A DNA stretch of 64,000 bases, from assembly GCF_018603435.1 (NCBI RefSeq), contig NZ_CP075682.1, positions 620,001-684,000 on the forward strand, given 5' to 3'. Positions 8,469 through 17,123 of the stretch are shown in pieces; within the stretch, counting starts at the first letter, position 1; each line of letters opens with the position of its first letter. The position numbers and the translations under genes were made by a program. The notes under the pieces are model-generated. The model was not told the origin of the DNA. It was given only the letters and a program-made list of their open reading frames with translations, and did not search any database. This DNA is from Chryseobacterium sp. ZHDP1. Its GTDB lineage: Bacteria; Bacteroidota; Bacteroidia; Flavobacteriales; Weeksellaceae.

Positions 8469-9521
8469 CTATAAAGAAACATCATTCAGTTTTCTGTAGA
8501 AATCTAAAGAAGCCGTGATGTTCTCCTGACTGCATTGATGATCGAAATTACACGCTCCGATTGCGGTAAGCAGGGAAAAATTAATTTTAGTGTCAGCATT
8601 TTTCTTGTCATTAAGTAAAAGACCGAAAATATCTTCGTCTTTGAAATCGCTGATATCAAGATAAGGGTAATACTTCTGAATGTTTTCTATAATTAGTACA
8701 GAATCTTCCTCAGAAATTAAACCTTCAAGAAAAGCGAGATGCGCTTCCGTAATCATCCCCATAGCAACTGCCTCGCCATGAAGAATAGGGTTACCCTGAC
8801 TTAAACATAAGCTTTCAATGGCATGACCGATCGTATGACCGAAATTCAGAGTCTTTCTGATATTTTTTTCGTGAAAATCTTCCTGAACAACATTCTGTTT
8901 AATATCCATCGACGTCTGAATATGCGGAATTACGCCTTCAATGTCCAGTTTATTAATTTGGGTGAGATTTTCCCAGTGAGATTTATCGGCAATTAATCCG
9001 TGTTTTAGCATTTCGGCAAATCCGCTTCTTAATTCTTTGAAGGGTAATGTTTCCAAAAATTTAGGATAGACAAAGATTTTCTCAGGAAAAGTAAAAGTTC
9101 CCACCATGTTTTTATAATGCATCAGATCAATCCCCGTTTTTCCTCCGATAGAAGCATCACACATCGATAAAAGCGTCGTCGGAATATTGATGAACTGTAT
9201 TCCTCTTTTATAAGTAGATGCTACAAAACCTCCCATGTCCGTAATAACGCCGCCGCCGAGATTAATGACCAGAGCTTTTCGGTCTGCCTGCATTTCCGTA
9301 AGAATTTCCCAAAGCTGGTTGGCCGTCTGTATATTTTTCATTTCTTCACCGGCTTCAATCTCCAGAATTTCAAATCCGAGATCCGTTTCCATATTTCCTA
9401 AAAGGATGGGAAGACAATATTCATGTGTATTTTCATCAACTAAAATAAGGATTTTGCTGAAAGATTTTTCGTGTAAAAAGTCGTTTAATTGAGAAAAATT
9501 ATCGTTTAATATTGTTATCAT
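8469..9521 (-). CDS. aroB: 3-dehydroquinate synthase
   Basis: 350 aa from the chosen ATG. It converts DAHP to 3-dehydroquinate in the shikimate pathway and uses NAD and a divalent metal. Signatures: NLGGGVITDMGGFVAS, IPTTLLSMCDASIGGKTGID, LNFGHTIGHAIE, LHGEAVAMGM. A longer frame to a TTG at 9563 is possible, but that TTG is part of the -7 element TAACTTTG, so the ATG at 9521 (MITILNDNF) is preferred. It is divergent from the pseudouridine synthase gene. Confidence 0.95.
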   Translation of the reverse strand: MITILNDNFSQLNDFLHEKSFSKILILVDENTHEYCLPILLGNMETDLGFEILEIEAGEEMKNIQTANQLWEILTEMQADRKALVINLGGGVITDMGGFVASTYKRGIQFINIPTTLLSMCDASIGGKTGIDLMHYKNMVGTFTFPEKIFVYPKFLETLPFKELRSGFAEMLKHGLIADKSHWENLTQINKLDIEGVIPHIQTSMDIKQNVVQEDFHEKNIRKTLNFGHTIGHAIESLCLSQGNPILHGEAVAMGMITEAHLAFLEGLISEEDSVLIIENIQKYYPYLDISDFKDEDIFGLLLNDKKNADTKINFSLLTAIGACNFDHQCSQENITASLDFYRKLNDVSL

Positions 9522-9560
9522 TTTCAGATTTTCTGTAAGGTTAAATGTAAAACTATATTG

Positions 9561-9568
9561 CAAAGTTA
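9561..9568 (-). promoter_or_regulatory. -7 element for aroB
   Basis: TAACTTTG on the minus strand, 39 bases before the preferred ATG at 9521. It decides against the upstream TTG start. Confidence 0.65.
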
Positions 9569-9602
9569 TGATTCTTAATTTTTAACTCGTTATTAAATAT
9601 AC

Positions 9603-9610
9603 TATCTTTG
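9603..9610 (+). promoter_or_regulatory. -7 element for the pseudouridine synthase gene
   Basis: TATCTTTG 14 bases before the ATG at 9625; divergent from the aroB element only 34 bp away, so the two genes share a compact promoter region. Confidence 0.65.
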
Positions 9611-9624
9611 CAGAAATTTTTAGA

Positions 9625-10770
9625 ATGAGCAGAGATAATAATAATTCAGAACGACCAAAGAGACCAAGAATTTCAACCAAGAAAAATTCTGATAATTCTC
9701 GTGCTTCCAGATCTGGAAATTCTTCAGAATCAAAACCTTTTAAAAAATCTTTCCCGAAAGCAGGAGAGCGAAATTCAGACTCGAAGAGAAGTGGTACGAG
9801 CTATCAGGACAGAATGGATAAGAAATACGGAAAGACTGAAAAAGAACCTTTCATAACCAGTTCAGGGGAAGAAAAAAAATCTTTCGGAAAATCTGCACCG
9901 AAAAGAGGCGGAAGCAGACCCAATACTTTTGATACAAGAGATAAATACGAAAGAGGCAGCCTGAAATACGGAAGAAGACCCGGAACAGAAAACAGAGAAG
10001 ATAAGAATAAATCTTTTGTACAGAAGAGAAGACTGAATAAAATTGAGAAAGATGTACATAAAGACACGATTCGTCTGAATAAATACATCGCCAATTCCGG
10101 AATCTGCAGCAGGAGAGAAGCCGATGAGCTGATTACGCAAGGTCTTGTGGAAGTAAACGGAAAAGTAGTAACGGAAATGGGATATCAGGTTCAGAAAACG
10201 GATAAAGTGGTTTTCGACGGACAGAATATTACACCCGAAAAGCCGGTTTATGTTCTTCTTAACAAGCCAAAAGGGTATATTTCTACTACAAAAGACGACA
10301 AAGCCAGAAAAACAGTAATGGATCTTGTAGCGAACGCTTCACCGTACAGAGTATTTCCGGTAGGAAGATTAGACCGTTCTACAACCGGAGTTATTCTTTT
10401 AACGAACGACGGGCACATGACGAAAAAACTGACACATCCGTCTTTTGATGCAAAAAAGATCTATCACGTTACGCTGGATAAAAAGCTTACTCACGAAGAT
10501 ATGAAACTTATTGCAGAGGGAATACGTCTTGATGAAGGAGTTGCTGAGGTAGATCAGATTTCATTCATCGAAGGAAAGCCGAAAAATGAAGTGGGAATTG
10601 AAATCCACATCGGATGGAACCGTGTTATCAGAAGAATTTTCCAGAGATTAGGATATGAAGTGGAAGCCTTAGACCGAGTAATGTTTGCCGGATTAACGAA
10701 GAAAAACATCAAAAGAGGACACTGGAGAATCCTTACAGAACAGGAAGTGAATAATCTTAAAATGCTTTAA
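9625..10770 (+). CDS. rluB: RsuA/RluB-family rRNA pseudouridine synthase with basic N-terminal extension
   Basis: 381 aa. Residues 1-140 are a low-complexity Lys/Arg/Ser-rich tail, typical of Bacteroidota members and possibly RNA-binding. An S4 domain follows (RLNKYIANSGICSRREADEL, about 150-170), then the catalytic domain with LNKPKGYIST and GRLDRSTTGVILLTND, whose Asp is the nucleophile. It most likely modifies a 23S rRNA uridine (RluB type), but RsuA or RluE/F-like specificity cannot be excluded from sequence alone. It is monocistronic with its own terminator. Confidence 0.88.
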   Translation: MSRDNNNSERPKRPRISTKKNSDNSRASRSGNSSESKPFKKSFPKAGERNSDSKRSGTSYQDRMDKKYGKTEKEPFITSSGEEKKSFGKSAPKRGGSRPNTFDTRDKYERGSLKYGRRPGTENREDKNKSFVQKRRLNKIEKDVHKDTIRLNKYIANSGICSRREADELITQGLVEVNGKVVTEMGYQVQKTDKVVFDGQNITPEKPVYVLLNKPKGYISTTKDDKARKTVMDLVANASPYRVFPVGRLDRSTTGVILLTNDGHMTKKLTHPSFDAKKIYHVTLDKKLTHEDMKLIAEGIRLDEGVAEVDQISFIEGKPKNEVGIEIHIGWNRVIRRIFQRLGYEVEALDRVMFAGLTKKNIKRGHWRILTEQEVNNLKML

Positions 10771-10796
10771 TTTTGAAGTAAATTTTAAGCTAAAAA

Positions 10797-10834
10797 TAAA
10801 AAGACGTTGAATTTTTTTTCAGCGTCTTTTTTTT
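10797..10834 (+). terminator. Terminator of the pseudouridine synthase gene
   Basis: Stem AAAGACGTTGA / TCAGCGTCTTT (one G-T wobble) and a run of eight T. Confidence 0.85.
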
Positions 10835-10839
10835 GCTTT

Positions 10840-11360
10840 AACACGAATGCCACAAATGCTTTTTCACAAATATCACAATGAGTTTATTTAAACTTTTGTA
10901 TCAATAAAATATTCTTGTTGGAAAGCGCAAAGACGCGAGATTTTTATTAGTCTCACATCTTTAAGACGCAAGAAAATCTAAGATTTTTAAGAAGGATTAA
11001 TGCTTAATTTTATCGTAGATAAAATCTTTGCGCCTTAAAAAAAGACCGTATTTAAAAAATATTTTGCGTCTTTGCGATAGTTATATTAAAGTTGTTTAAA
11101 GTAAAATGGTAGAAAACTCTATAGAGTTTTATCTGTGTAGAAAACATATTCGCAAGGCGTTCTGCGTTCCGTAGGAACGCTATCTTTAGAAAATTATCAT
11201 ATTTAAGATATCAATCCTATGGATTGATTGACGAATTTATTCTTATTTCTACACAGATTCTACTCCTAAAGGAGCAAACTCTTTTACTTTAAATAACTTC
11301 ATTATTAAGTTTAATATTAAATTGTGCTATTTGTGAAAAAGCATCAGTGCTATTTGTGTT
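10840..11360. repeat. Nested palindromic intergenic element
   Basis: The whole 520-bp gap between rluB and pncA is built from nested inverted repeats. Outer arms of 40 bp lie at 10840-10879 and 11321-11360 (34 of 40 match). Inside are AAGTTGTTTAAAGTAAAA at 11089-11106 against 11282-11299 (one mismatch) and 13-bp arms at 11131-11143 and 11246-11258 (perfect). Hairpins: 11113-11130 (perfect 18-bp palindrome), GCGTTCCGTAGGAACGC at 11164-11180, ATCAATCCTATGGATTGAT at 11210-11228, and 11263-11274. No coding frame of note. A copy of a dispersed repeat sits in it at 10903-11047. Confidence 0.8.
10903..11047 (+). repeat. Dispersed intergenic repeat A, copy 1
   Basis: Begins AATAAAATATTCTTGTTGG and runs through a CGCAAAGACG motif and a perfect hairpin ATTTTATCGTAGATAAAAT to AAAAAAGACC. 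A second copy in the same orientation lies at 24618-24764; the two agree at roughly 80% by eye. Confidence 0.8.
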
Positions 11361-11366
11361 TAAAAA

Positions 11367-11972
11367 CTAACCTAAAACCGTAACCCCTTTCTGGATCATA
11401 TCATAAATGGCATCTCTTCCGTTATCCGGCTTTACGTTTACGGCACGTGTTCCGTTAAAGTGAAGACAGGTTACATAACCATTGGCTACTGCATCGGTGC
11501 AGGTATATTTTACGCAGTAATCCATAGCAAGACCTACGATTTCCACCAACTGGATGTCATGATATTTTAAAAAATCATCCAAACCTGTTTTCATGAAATG
11601 ATTATTGTCCTGAAAACCACTGTAGCTGTCAATTTCTACATTTTTACCTTTCTGTACGATGTGGGTTACTTTGTCTCTGTTAAGATCCTTATGGAATTCT
11701 GCCCCGAAAGTTCCCTGAATGCAGTGATCCGGCCACATAAACTGCGGAACACCATTCAGGATAATGCTTTCGCCTACCTTTCTGCCATTATTGCTGGCAA
11801 AACTTTTATGATCTGCAGGATGCCAGTCCTGCGTAAGTACAATCTGATCGTATTCGTTTTCTTCCATCAGAGCATTGATGTAAGGAATTACTTCATTAGC
11901 TCCCGGAACAGCCAACGCTCCGCCTTCACAAAAATCATTCTGCACATCTACGATTATTAACGCTTTTTTCAT
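11367..11972 (-). CDS. pncA: Nicotinamidase
   Basis: 201 aa. Hydrolyses nicotinamide to nicotinate in NAD salvage. The cysteine-hydrolase triad is visible: D9 (IIVDVQNDF), K108 (VQKGKN) and C153 (AMDYCVKYT). Metal ligands fall in TQDWHPADHKSF (D49, H51, H55). The length fits the family. It is convergent with the pseudouridine synthase gene, with the nested palindrome between them. A TAGATTTA element (one mismatch) at 11997-12004 may be its -7 box. Confidence 0.93.
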   Translation of the reverse strand: MKKALIIVDVQNDFCEGGALAVPGANEVIPYINALMEENEYDQIVLTQDWHPADHKSFASNNGRKVGESIILNGVPQFMWPDHCIQGTFGAEFHKDLNRDKVTHIVQKGKNVEIDSYSGFQDNNHFMKTGLDDFLKYHDIQLVEIVGLAMDYCVKYTCTDAVANGYVTCLHFNGTRAVNVKPDNGRDAIYDMIQKGVTVLG

Positions 11973-12166
11973 ATTTAAAATTCTCGAAATTTTTGATAAA
12001 TCTACGAATTCCTAGCTTCAAAAAATTATCCAAAACAGAATTATCGGACAAATCGGCATTAAGTTTATTGAAGCTATCCGTTTCGAAGTCGGTAAAACCC
12101 TCCAAATAATTTCGGATTTCCGAACTTTCTCCCTATTTTTACTGAACTTTTTAATCAAAAAATAAA

Positions 12167-12976
12167 ATGATTCAGTATTTAGATAATATTCATCACAAAG
12201 ATTCCAAAAACTTTTTTTTAATTGCCGGTCCCTGCATCATTGAAGGCGAAGATATGGCGCTGAAAATTGCCGAAAAAGTGGTGGAATTAACCAATAAATA
12301 TAATATTCCCTACATTTTTAAAGGAAGCTTTAAAAAAGCCAACCGAAGCAGAGTAGACTCTTTTACCACGATCGGAGAAGAAAAATCTCTGGAAATTCTT
12401 AAAAAAGTAGGAGAAACTTTCAATATTCCTACAACAACGGATATTCACGAAAACGAACACGCAGCTTTGGCGGCGCAATATGTAGATGTGTTGCAGATTC
12501 CTGCGTTTTTGGTTCGACAAACAGATCTTTTGGTTGCCGCAGCACAAACAGGAAAATGTGTCACCTTAAAAAAAGGACAGTTTCTCTCCCCGGAATCCAT
12601 GAAATTTGCCGTTGAAAAAATTACAGACTCACACAATCAGAAAGTAGCGATCATTGAAAGAGGAAATACCTTTGGTTACACAGATTTGGTGGTAGATTAC
12701 AGAGGAATTCCAACCATGAGAAATTATGCACCTGTCATTCTGGATGTTACGCATTCCCTGCAACAGCCGAACCAAAGTTCCGGAGTTACAGGAGGAAGAC
12801 CTGATCTTATTGAAACCATCGCAAAAGCAGGAATCGCAGTTGGTGCAGACGGAATTTTCATCGAAACGCATCCCACTCCCGAAACCGCTTTGTCCGACGG
12901 AGCCAATATGTTGAGACTGGATCTGCTTGAAGATTTACTACAAAAACTAACCAGAGTAAGAGAAGCAATTTTATAA
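12167..12976 (+). CDS. kdsA: 3-deoxy-8-phosphooctulonate synthase (KDO8P synthase)
   Basis: 269 aa. Condenses arabinose-5-phosphate with PEP to KDO-8-phosphate for the lipid A inner core. Signatures: IAGPCIIEGE, FKGSFKKANRSR, TTDIHE, LKKGQFLSPE, RGNTFGYTDLVVDYRG, THSLQQP, IETHPTPETALSDG. C23 in AGPC corresponds to the metal-ligand cysteine of metal-dependent (type II) KdsA, so this copy is probably metal-dependent (inference). The TAA overlaps the ATG of the next gene (TAATG), so the two are coupled. Confidence 0.95.
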   Translation: MIQYLDNIHHKDSKNFFLIAGPCIIEGEDMALKIAEKVVELTNKYNIPYIFKGSFKKANRSRVDSFTTIGEEKSLEILKKVGETFNIPTTTDIHENEHAALAAQYVDVLQIPAFLVRQTDLLVAAAQTGKCVTLKKGQFLSPESMKFAVEKITDSHNQKVAIIERGNTFGYTDLVVDYRGIPTMRNYAPVILDVTHSLQQPNQSSGVTGGRPDLIETIAKAGIAVGADGIFIETHPTPETALSDGANMLRLDLLEDLLQKLTRVREAIL

Positions 12977-13492
12977 TGACAAAACTTTTTTTACCTTTAG
13001 CTCTTTCTTTTTTCAGCTGTTTTTTATTCTCAAAAAAGAGATTCTTTACAATTTTCTTTGCCCGAAAAATATAATCTTCATTTAGAGGAAAAACAGGAAA
13101 ATGACCAAATGATAATGATGGAATATATTCCAAAAGGTCAGAACTGGGACAACTATGATATTATAATTACAAAATTAGTATCCAAAAATCTGGCAAAAAT
13201 TCCGTTGCAGACTTTTTTTGACAATAATAAAAAGCTTCTTCAGTCTAAAACCAAAAATTTGCGAATAAAAGAATTGTCCCGAAATAAAAAAGGCGAAAGA
13301 GAATACATTCTTTTTACTGCTGAAGCAGATTCTTATACCAATTCAACAACTACAGAATCTCAGATACAGTATTTTGTAAAAGGCGACAATGATGTATTTA
13401 TGTGTCTTGCAGCAATTAAAGAAAAGAATTTACCAAAGGATTTTGTAGAAGAATGGTCAAAAGTTTTCCTGCAAAGTCAAATTATAAAATAA
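12976..13492 (+). pseudogene. Frameshifted small secreted protein, coupled to kdsA
   Basis: The ATG at 12976 overlaps the kdsA stop and opens a signal peptide (MTKLFLPLALSFF), but this frame ends at a stop near 13072. The neighbouring frame continues to 13492. Skipping one T in the six-T run at 13008-13013 restores a single 171-aa protein with signal sequence MTKLFLPLALSFSAVFYSQ and a mature domain beginning KRDSLQFSLPEKYNL. The intact part from the TTG at 13058 alone would lack an export signal. The family is not recognised. It may be a real null allele, a phase-variable tract or a sequencing error. Confidence 0.7.
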
Positions 13493-13532
13493 AAGTTATA
13501 AATTAACCGTTTGAAATTTTAAAGCATTTCTT

Positions 13533-15779
13533 TTGAAAAAACTAGTTTTACCATTGAGCCTTATGGTTCCTGCATTAGTATTCTCTCAGGTAAAAAAAAA
13601 GAGGGATACAGTGAAGACCGAAACTATTGAAGAAGTAGTTTTCCAGAAAAAAGTAACAGGAAAAACCAACGATATCACCGCCGTAAAAATTTCGGCAAAA
13701 GATGCTCAGAATGTGGCAAGCATTTCCGGAGGTATCGAAGGAATTCTTAAAACTCTGCCTTCCGTAAACTCCAATACGGAGCTGTCTTCTCAATACATGG
13801 TTCGTGGCGGAAACTATGACGAAAACCTGATCTATATTAATGATATTGAGATCTACAGACCATTCCTCATCAGAAATTCTCAACAGGAAGGGTTAAGCAT
13901 CATCAATCCCGATATGGTTTCCACCGTTAATTTCTCAGCCGGAGGTTTCGAGCCGAGATACGGCGATAAAATGTCATCTGCTTTAAATATCTATTACCGT
14001 GAACCTGAAAAATTTGAAGTTTCCGGAGAAGGAAGTTTAATCGGAGGAAGATTATCCACCGGTTTTGCTGTCGGAAAAGACAAAGAAGGAAACAGGAAAT
14101 TCACCGCTCTATTTTCAGGAAGATACAGAAATACAAACCTTGTTCTTAATACCCTGAAAGAAGATACAGACTTCAATCCGAAATACATGGATTTTCAGAC
14201 GTATCTGAATTATCATTTCAGCCCGAAATTCACGGCTTCGTTCATCGGATATTACTCCAAGAATGATTACGAAATGATTCCGAAGGCAAGGAGTGTAGAC
14301 TTCGGATCTTTGCAGCAGCCAATTAATTTAACGGTAAATTATGGTGGCCGTGAAGACGATAAGTATAAAAATATGATGGGAACATTCTCCCTGAATTATA
14401 AGCCATCCGACAAATGGAGATTTACTTTAGACGCTTTTGCCTACCAAAACCGTGAAAGAGAATATTATACCATTGCTTCGGCTTACGTTTTACAGACTTT
14501 TGATCCGATCACGGGAGAACCCGTTACTTCATACGATACAGGCGGACAAATAGAGCATGCAAGAAATGATTTATATGTAAAAACTTACGGAACACAGTTC
14601 CGAACCCGTTTTTCGCCTAACGTAAATACAGATATTGAAGTCGGATTTAAATATGAAAAAGAAAATCTGAAAGATCTTACCAACGAATGGAAACTGGTAG
14701 ATTCTGCAGGTTATAGCACACCGATTTCCGCACTTTTAGATCCCAGAAATCCACCGGATCTAAAATTATATTACAACATTGCAGGAAAAAATGATATTCA
14801 GCCGACAAGAATGTCTGCTTATGCACAGTATTCTCAGAAATTTTTCTGGGGAAGCAATAAAGTGTTTGTAAACGCCGGAGCAAGAGTATCGCACTGGAGT
14901 TTCAATAACGAAACCATTTTCTCTCCGAGAGCTCAGTTTGCGATCAAACCCGATTGGGATACCGATATGTTGTTCAGGCTTTCCGGAGGTATTTATTATC
15001 AGGCTCCTTTTTACAAGGAAATCAAAGATTTAGACGGAAATTTTAATTCAAATATCAAATCCCAAAGATCTATTCAGGCAATTCTGGCGAACGATTACGA
15101 ATTCCAGATGTATGACAGACCGTTTAAGCTGACTACGGAACTGTATTACAAGAAAATGAATGATCTGATTCCGTATTTCATGGACAACGTGAGAATACGT
15201 TACTCCGGAAAAAATAATGCTTCAGGATACGCATACGGAATTGATACCAGATTGTTCGGAGAATTTGTTCCCGGAGTGGATTCATGGTTATCGGCAAGTT
15301 ATGCCCGAGTGTATGAAAATATTGATGGGAGAGGAGACATTCCGAGACCAACCGATCAAAGGTTAAGATTTGCGATGTTCTATCAGGATTATATGCCGAG
15401 ATTCCCGAAAATGCGCGTCAATCTTACGTTAACTTACGCAATGGGATTGCCTACAGGATCGCCGATCGTATTGGATGAAAACAGAAAAATCGATTATCTT
15501 GCAGGATATTCCTATCAAAAAACATTAACGTCTTATAAAAGGGTAGATTTAGGACTTTCGTATGCCTTCATCGATCCTAAAGAGAAAAATCAGGCGTATG
15601 GTTTTTGGGGTAATTTTGATGAACTGACGCTGGGTGTTCAGGTTTTTAATGCCTTCAATATCAGAAATACAGTTTCCAATCAGTGGATTACCGATGCGAA
15701 TACCAATCTGATGTATCCTGTTCCTGTACGTTTAACGGGACGTTTCTTCAATGTGAAACTTGAATTTAGAATTAAATAA
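13533..15779 (+). CDS. TonB-dependent outer-membrane receptor
   Basis: 748 aa. It starts at TTG (no in-frame ATG upstream before a stop); the signal peptide KKLVLPLSLMVPALVFSQ directly follows. A plug domain occupies about residues 40-150, with GGIEGILKTLPSV, MVRGGNYDENLIYINDIEI and FSAGGFEPRYGDKMSS, followed by a 22-strand-type barrel ending in an aromatic-rich strand (FNVKLEFRIK). There is no N-terminal carboxypeptidase-like domain and no SusD partner, so a siderophore, metal or cofactor is more likely than a glycan. The copper genes downstream are suggestive only. Confidence 0.88.
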   Translation: MKKLVLPLSLMVPALVFSQVKKKRDTVKTETIEEVVFQKKVTGKTNDITAVKISAKDAQNVASISGGIEGILKTLPSVNSNTELSSQYMVRGGNYDENLIYINDIEIYRPFLIRNSQQEGLSIINPDMVSTVNFSAGGFEPRYGDKMSSALNIYYREPEKFEVSGEGSLIGGRLSTGFAVGKDKEGNRKFTALFSGRYRNTNLVLNTLKEDTDFNPKYMDFQTYLNYHFSPKFTASFIGYYSKNDYEMIPKARSVDFGSLQQPINLTVNYGGREDDKYKNMMGTFSLNYKPSDKWRFTLDAFAYQNREREYYTIASAYVLQTFDPITGEPVTSYDTGGQIEHARNDLYVKTYGTQFRTRFSPNVNTDIEVGFKYEKENLKDLTNEWKLVDSAGYSTPISALLDPRNPPDLKLYYNIAGKNDIQPTRMSAYAQYSQKFFWGSNKVFVNAGARVSHWSFNNETIFSPRAQFAIKPDWDTDMLFRLSGGIYYQAPFYKEIKDLDGNFNSNIKSQRSIQAILANDYEFQMYDRPFKLTTELYYKKMNDLIPYFMDNVRIRYSGKNNASGYAYGIDTRLFGEFVPGVDSWLSASYARVYENIDGRGDIPRPTDQRLRFAMFYQDYMPRFPKMRVNLTLTYAMGLPTGSPIVLDENRKIDYLAGYSYQKTLTSYKRVDLGLSYAFIDPKEKNQAYGFWGNFDELTLGVQVFNAFNIRNTVSNQWITDANTNLMYPVPVRLTGRFFNVKLEFRIK

Positions 15780-15784
15780 ATACA

Positions 15785-15816
15785 GACTCCTGAAAATTTT
15801 CGGGAGTTTTTTTATT
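15785..15816 (+). terminator. Terminator of the TonB receptor gene
   Basis: Stem ACTCCTG / CGGGAGT extended by AAAATTTT, followed by seven T. Confidence 0.85.
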
Positions 15817-15873
15817 TCCTGAATTTTATAACATCTTTACAGAATTTTATAACGAAGGTTGACTTTATATTTT

Positions 15874-15881
15874 TAACTTTG
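15874..15881 (+). promoter_or_regulatory. -7 element for the HYC_CC_PP gene
   Basis: TAACTTTG ends five bases before the ATG at 15887, implying a transcript with little or no leader. Confidence 0.6.
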
Positions 15882-15886
15882 TCTCA

Positions 15887-16264
15887 ATGAAAAAGATTCT
15901 TGCCATCCTGTTCTCTGTTTTCTACTTCGGTTTTTCTTCCGGAGCGGTTTTCAGCGTTCATTATTGCATGAATGAGCTGGCTTCCATCAGTCAGAAAGTG
16001 GATGATGTCTGCAGTAAATGTGGCGTAAAAACCAAAAAGGATTGTTGTAAGACAGAAATCAAAATCGTAAAAGTGGATGATTCTCAAAAGTCAGATTTTC
16101 TTAAAATTGATTTTTTAAAACAAATCCATGACGTTCACAAAAACGATTTTTTCTTCGTAGATCATTCTTTTTCGACAACAAAATTTTCTCAGATTCAGAT
16201 CAATGCGCCGCCGGAAAACCGTTCCGTTCCGATCTTTATCAGTCATTGTAATTTTAGAATTTAA
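15887..16264 (+). CDS. HYC_CC_PP family protein
   Basis: 125 aa with an N-terminal signal or membrane segment. It carries the three motifs that name the family: SVHYCMNELAS (HYC), CSKCGVKTKKDCC (CC) and NAPPENR (PP). The clustered Cys and His residues suggest metal or redox chemistry outside the cytoplasm, and the position just before DUF3347 and multicopper oxidase genes points to copper handling; this is inference. No biochemical function is established that I know of. Confidence 0.8.
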   Translation: MKKILAILFSVFYFGFSSGAVFSVHYCMNELASISQKVDDVCSKCGVKTKKDCCKTEIKIVKVDDSQKSDFLKIDFLKQIHDVHKNDFFFVDHSFSTTKFSQIQINAPPENRSVPIFISHCNFRI

Positions 16265-16373
16265 AATCCGTCAGTCGTTTGATCTTTTGATCTTTACGAA
16301 TGACACGGCTTGTCGCTTTACGCGATCAATTTACCAACTTTTTCTTTAAAAATTAATTCTAAAATTTAAAACA

Positions 16374-16847
16374 ATGAAAAAATATATCATTACAGCAATA
16401 TTCTCATTATTCTCAATTATTTCAATTTCAGCACAATCTAAAAAAGATGCACAGGTTACAAAACTATACCAAAATTATATTGCTATAAAATCTGCTCTGG
16501 CTTCAGACGATGCCGATCAAACATCCAAAGCAGCTACGGAATTCATTAAGACAGCTTCTACAATTGATTACAAACAGGTTTCGGAAGGAAATTTAAATAT
16601 TCTCAGAAAAGATGCTACTGCAATTTCTGAAGCAAGAAACATCAGTACACAAAGAGAAACATTTATGAATCTTTCCGATAATATGATCGCTCTGGCAAAA
16701 GAATTCAAATTTTCTGAAAATCCGGTTTATGTTCAATATTGTCCGATGGCAGACGGAAGCTGGCTGAGTGATGAATCCAAGATTGTAAATCCTTACTACG
16801 GAAAATCAATGCTTTCTTGTGGAAATGTGAAATCTACAATTAAATAA
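16374..16847 (+). CDS. DUF3347 domain secreted protein (copper-associated)
   Basis: 157 aa. Signal peptide ending ISAQ, then a helical DUF3347 domain. The C-terminal signature VYVQYCPMADGSWLSDE...NPYYGKSMLSCG has two Cys and two Met placed as in the domains found on CusB-like copper efflux adaptors. It is probably periplasmic and binds Cu(I). It is preceded by the HYC_CC_PP gene and followed by the multicopper oxidase, an apparent copper-resistance group, though gaps of 110 and 276 bp mean separate transcripts are possible. Confidence 0.8.
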   Translation: MKKYIITAIFSLFSIISISAQSKKDAQVTKLYQNYIAIKSALASDDADQTSKAATEFIKTASTIDYKQVSEGNLNILRKDATAISEARNISTQRETFMNLSDNMIALAKEFKFSENPVYVQYCPMADGSWLSDESKIVNPYYGKSMLSCGNVKSTIK

Positions 16848-16943
16848 CAATTATATCTTATTTAAAAATAATAAGTTGTATAGCTTAAATTAAAATTTAC
16901 TTTAATAGATTGATTTGGAGTGTATTCCAAAACTATGAGATCT

Positions 16944-17024
16944 TAGTTAAGTGAAACGCCTTTGTGAACTTAAAAATATTCTCAATAATTTCAACAAAAT
17001 CTTTGCGAGCTTTCCATTAAAAAT
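16944..17024 (+). repeat. Dispersed intergenic repeat B, copy 1
   Basis: Reads AAACGCCTTTGTGAACTTAA, then ATTCTCAATAATTT and AAAATCTTTGCGAGCTT. A related copy lies at 20368-20451, and the ATTCTCAATAAT part recurs at 20225. The segment has no coding potential. Confidence 0.6.
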
Positions 17025-17123
17025 TAAGTGATTTTAGATTTTCTACTTCACATCGTTTTGCTCAAAATGAAAGTTTTTAAAATTTAATTCAGGCTATACA
17101 ACTTTAAAAAACTTCGAAATATT

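Noticed and set aside
8469-9563. aroB start at TTG 9563
   Set aside because: The TTG is part of the -7 element TAACTTTG; the ATG at 9521 starts the conserved sequence.
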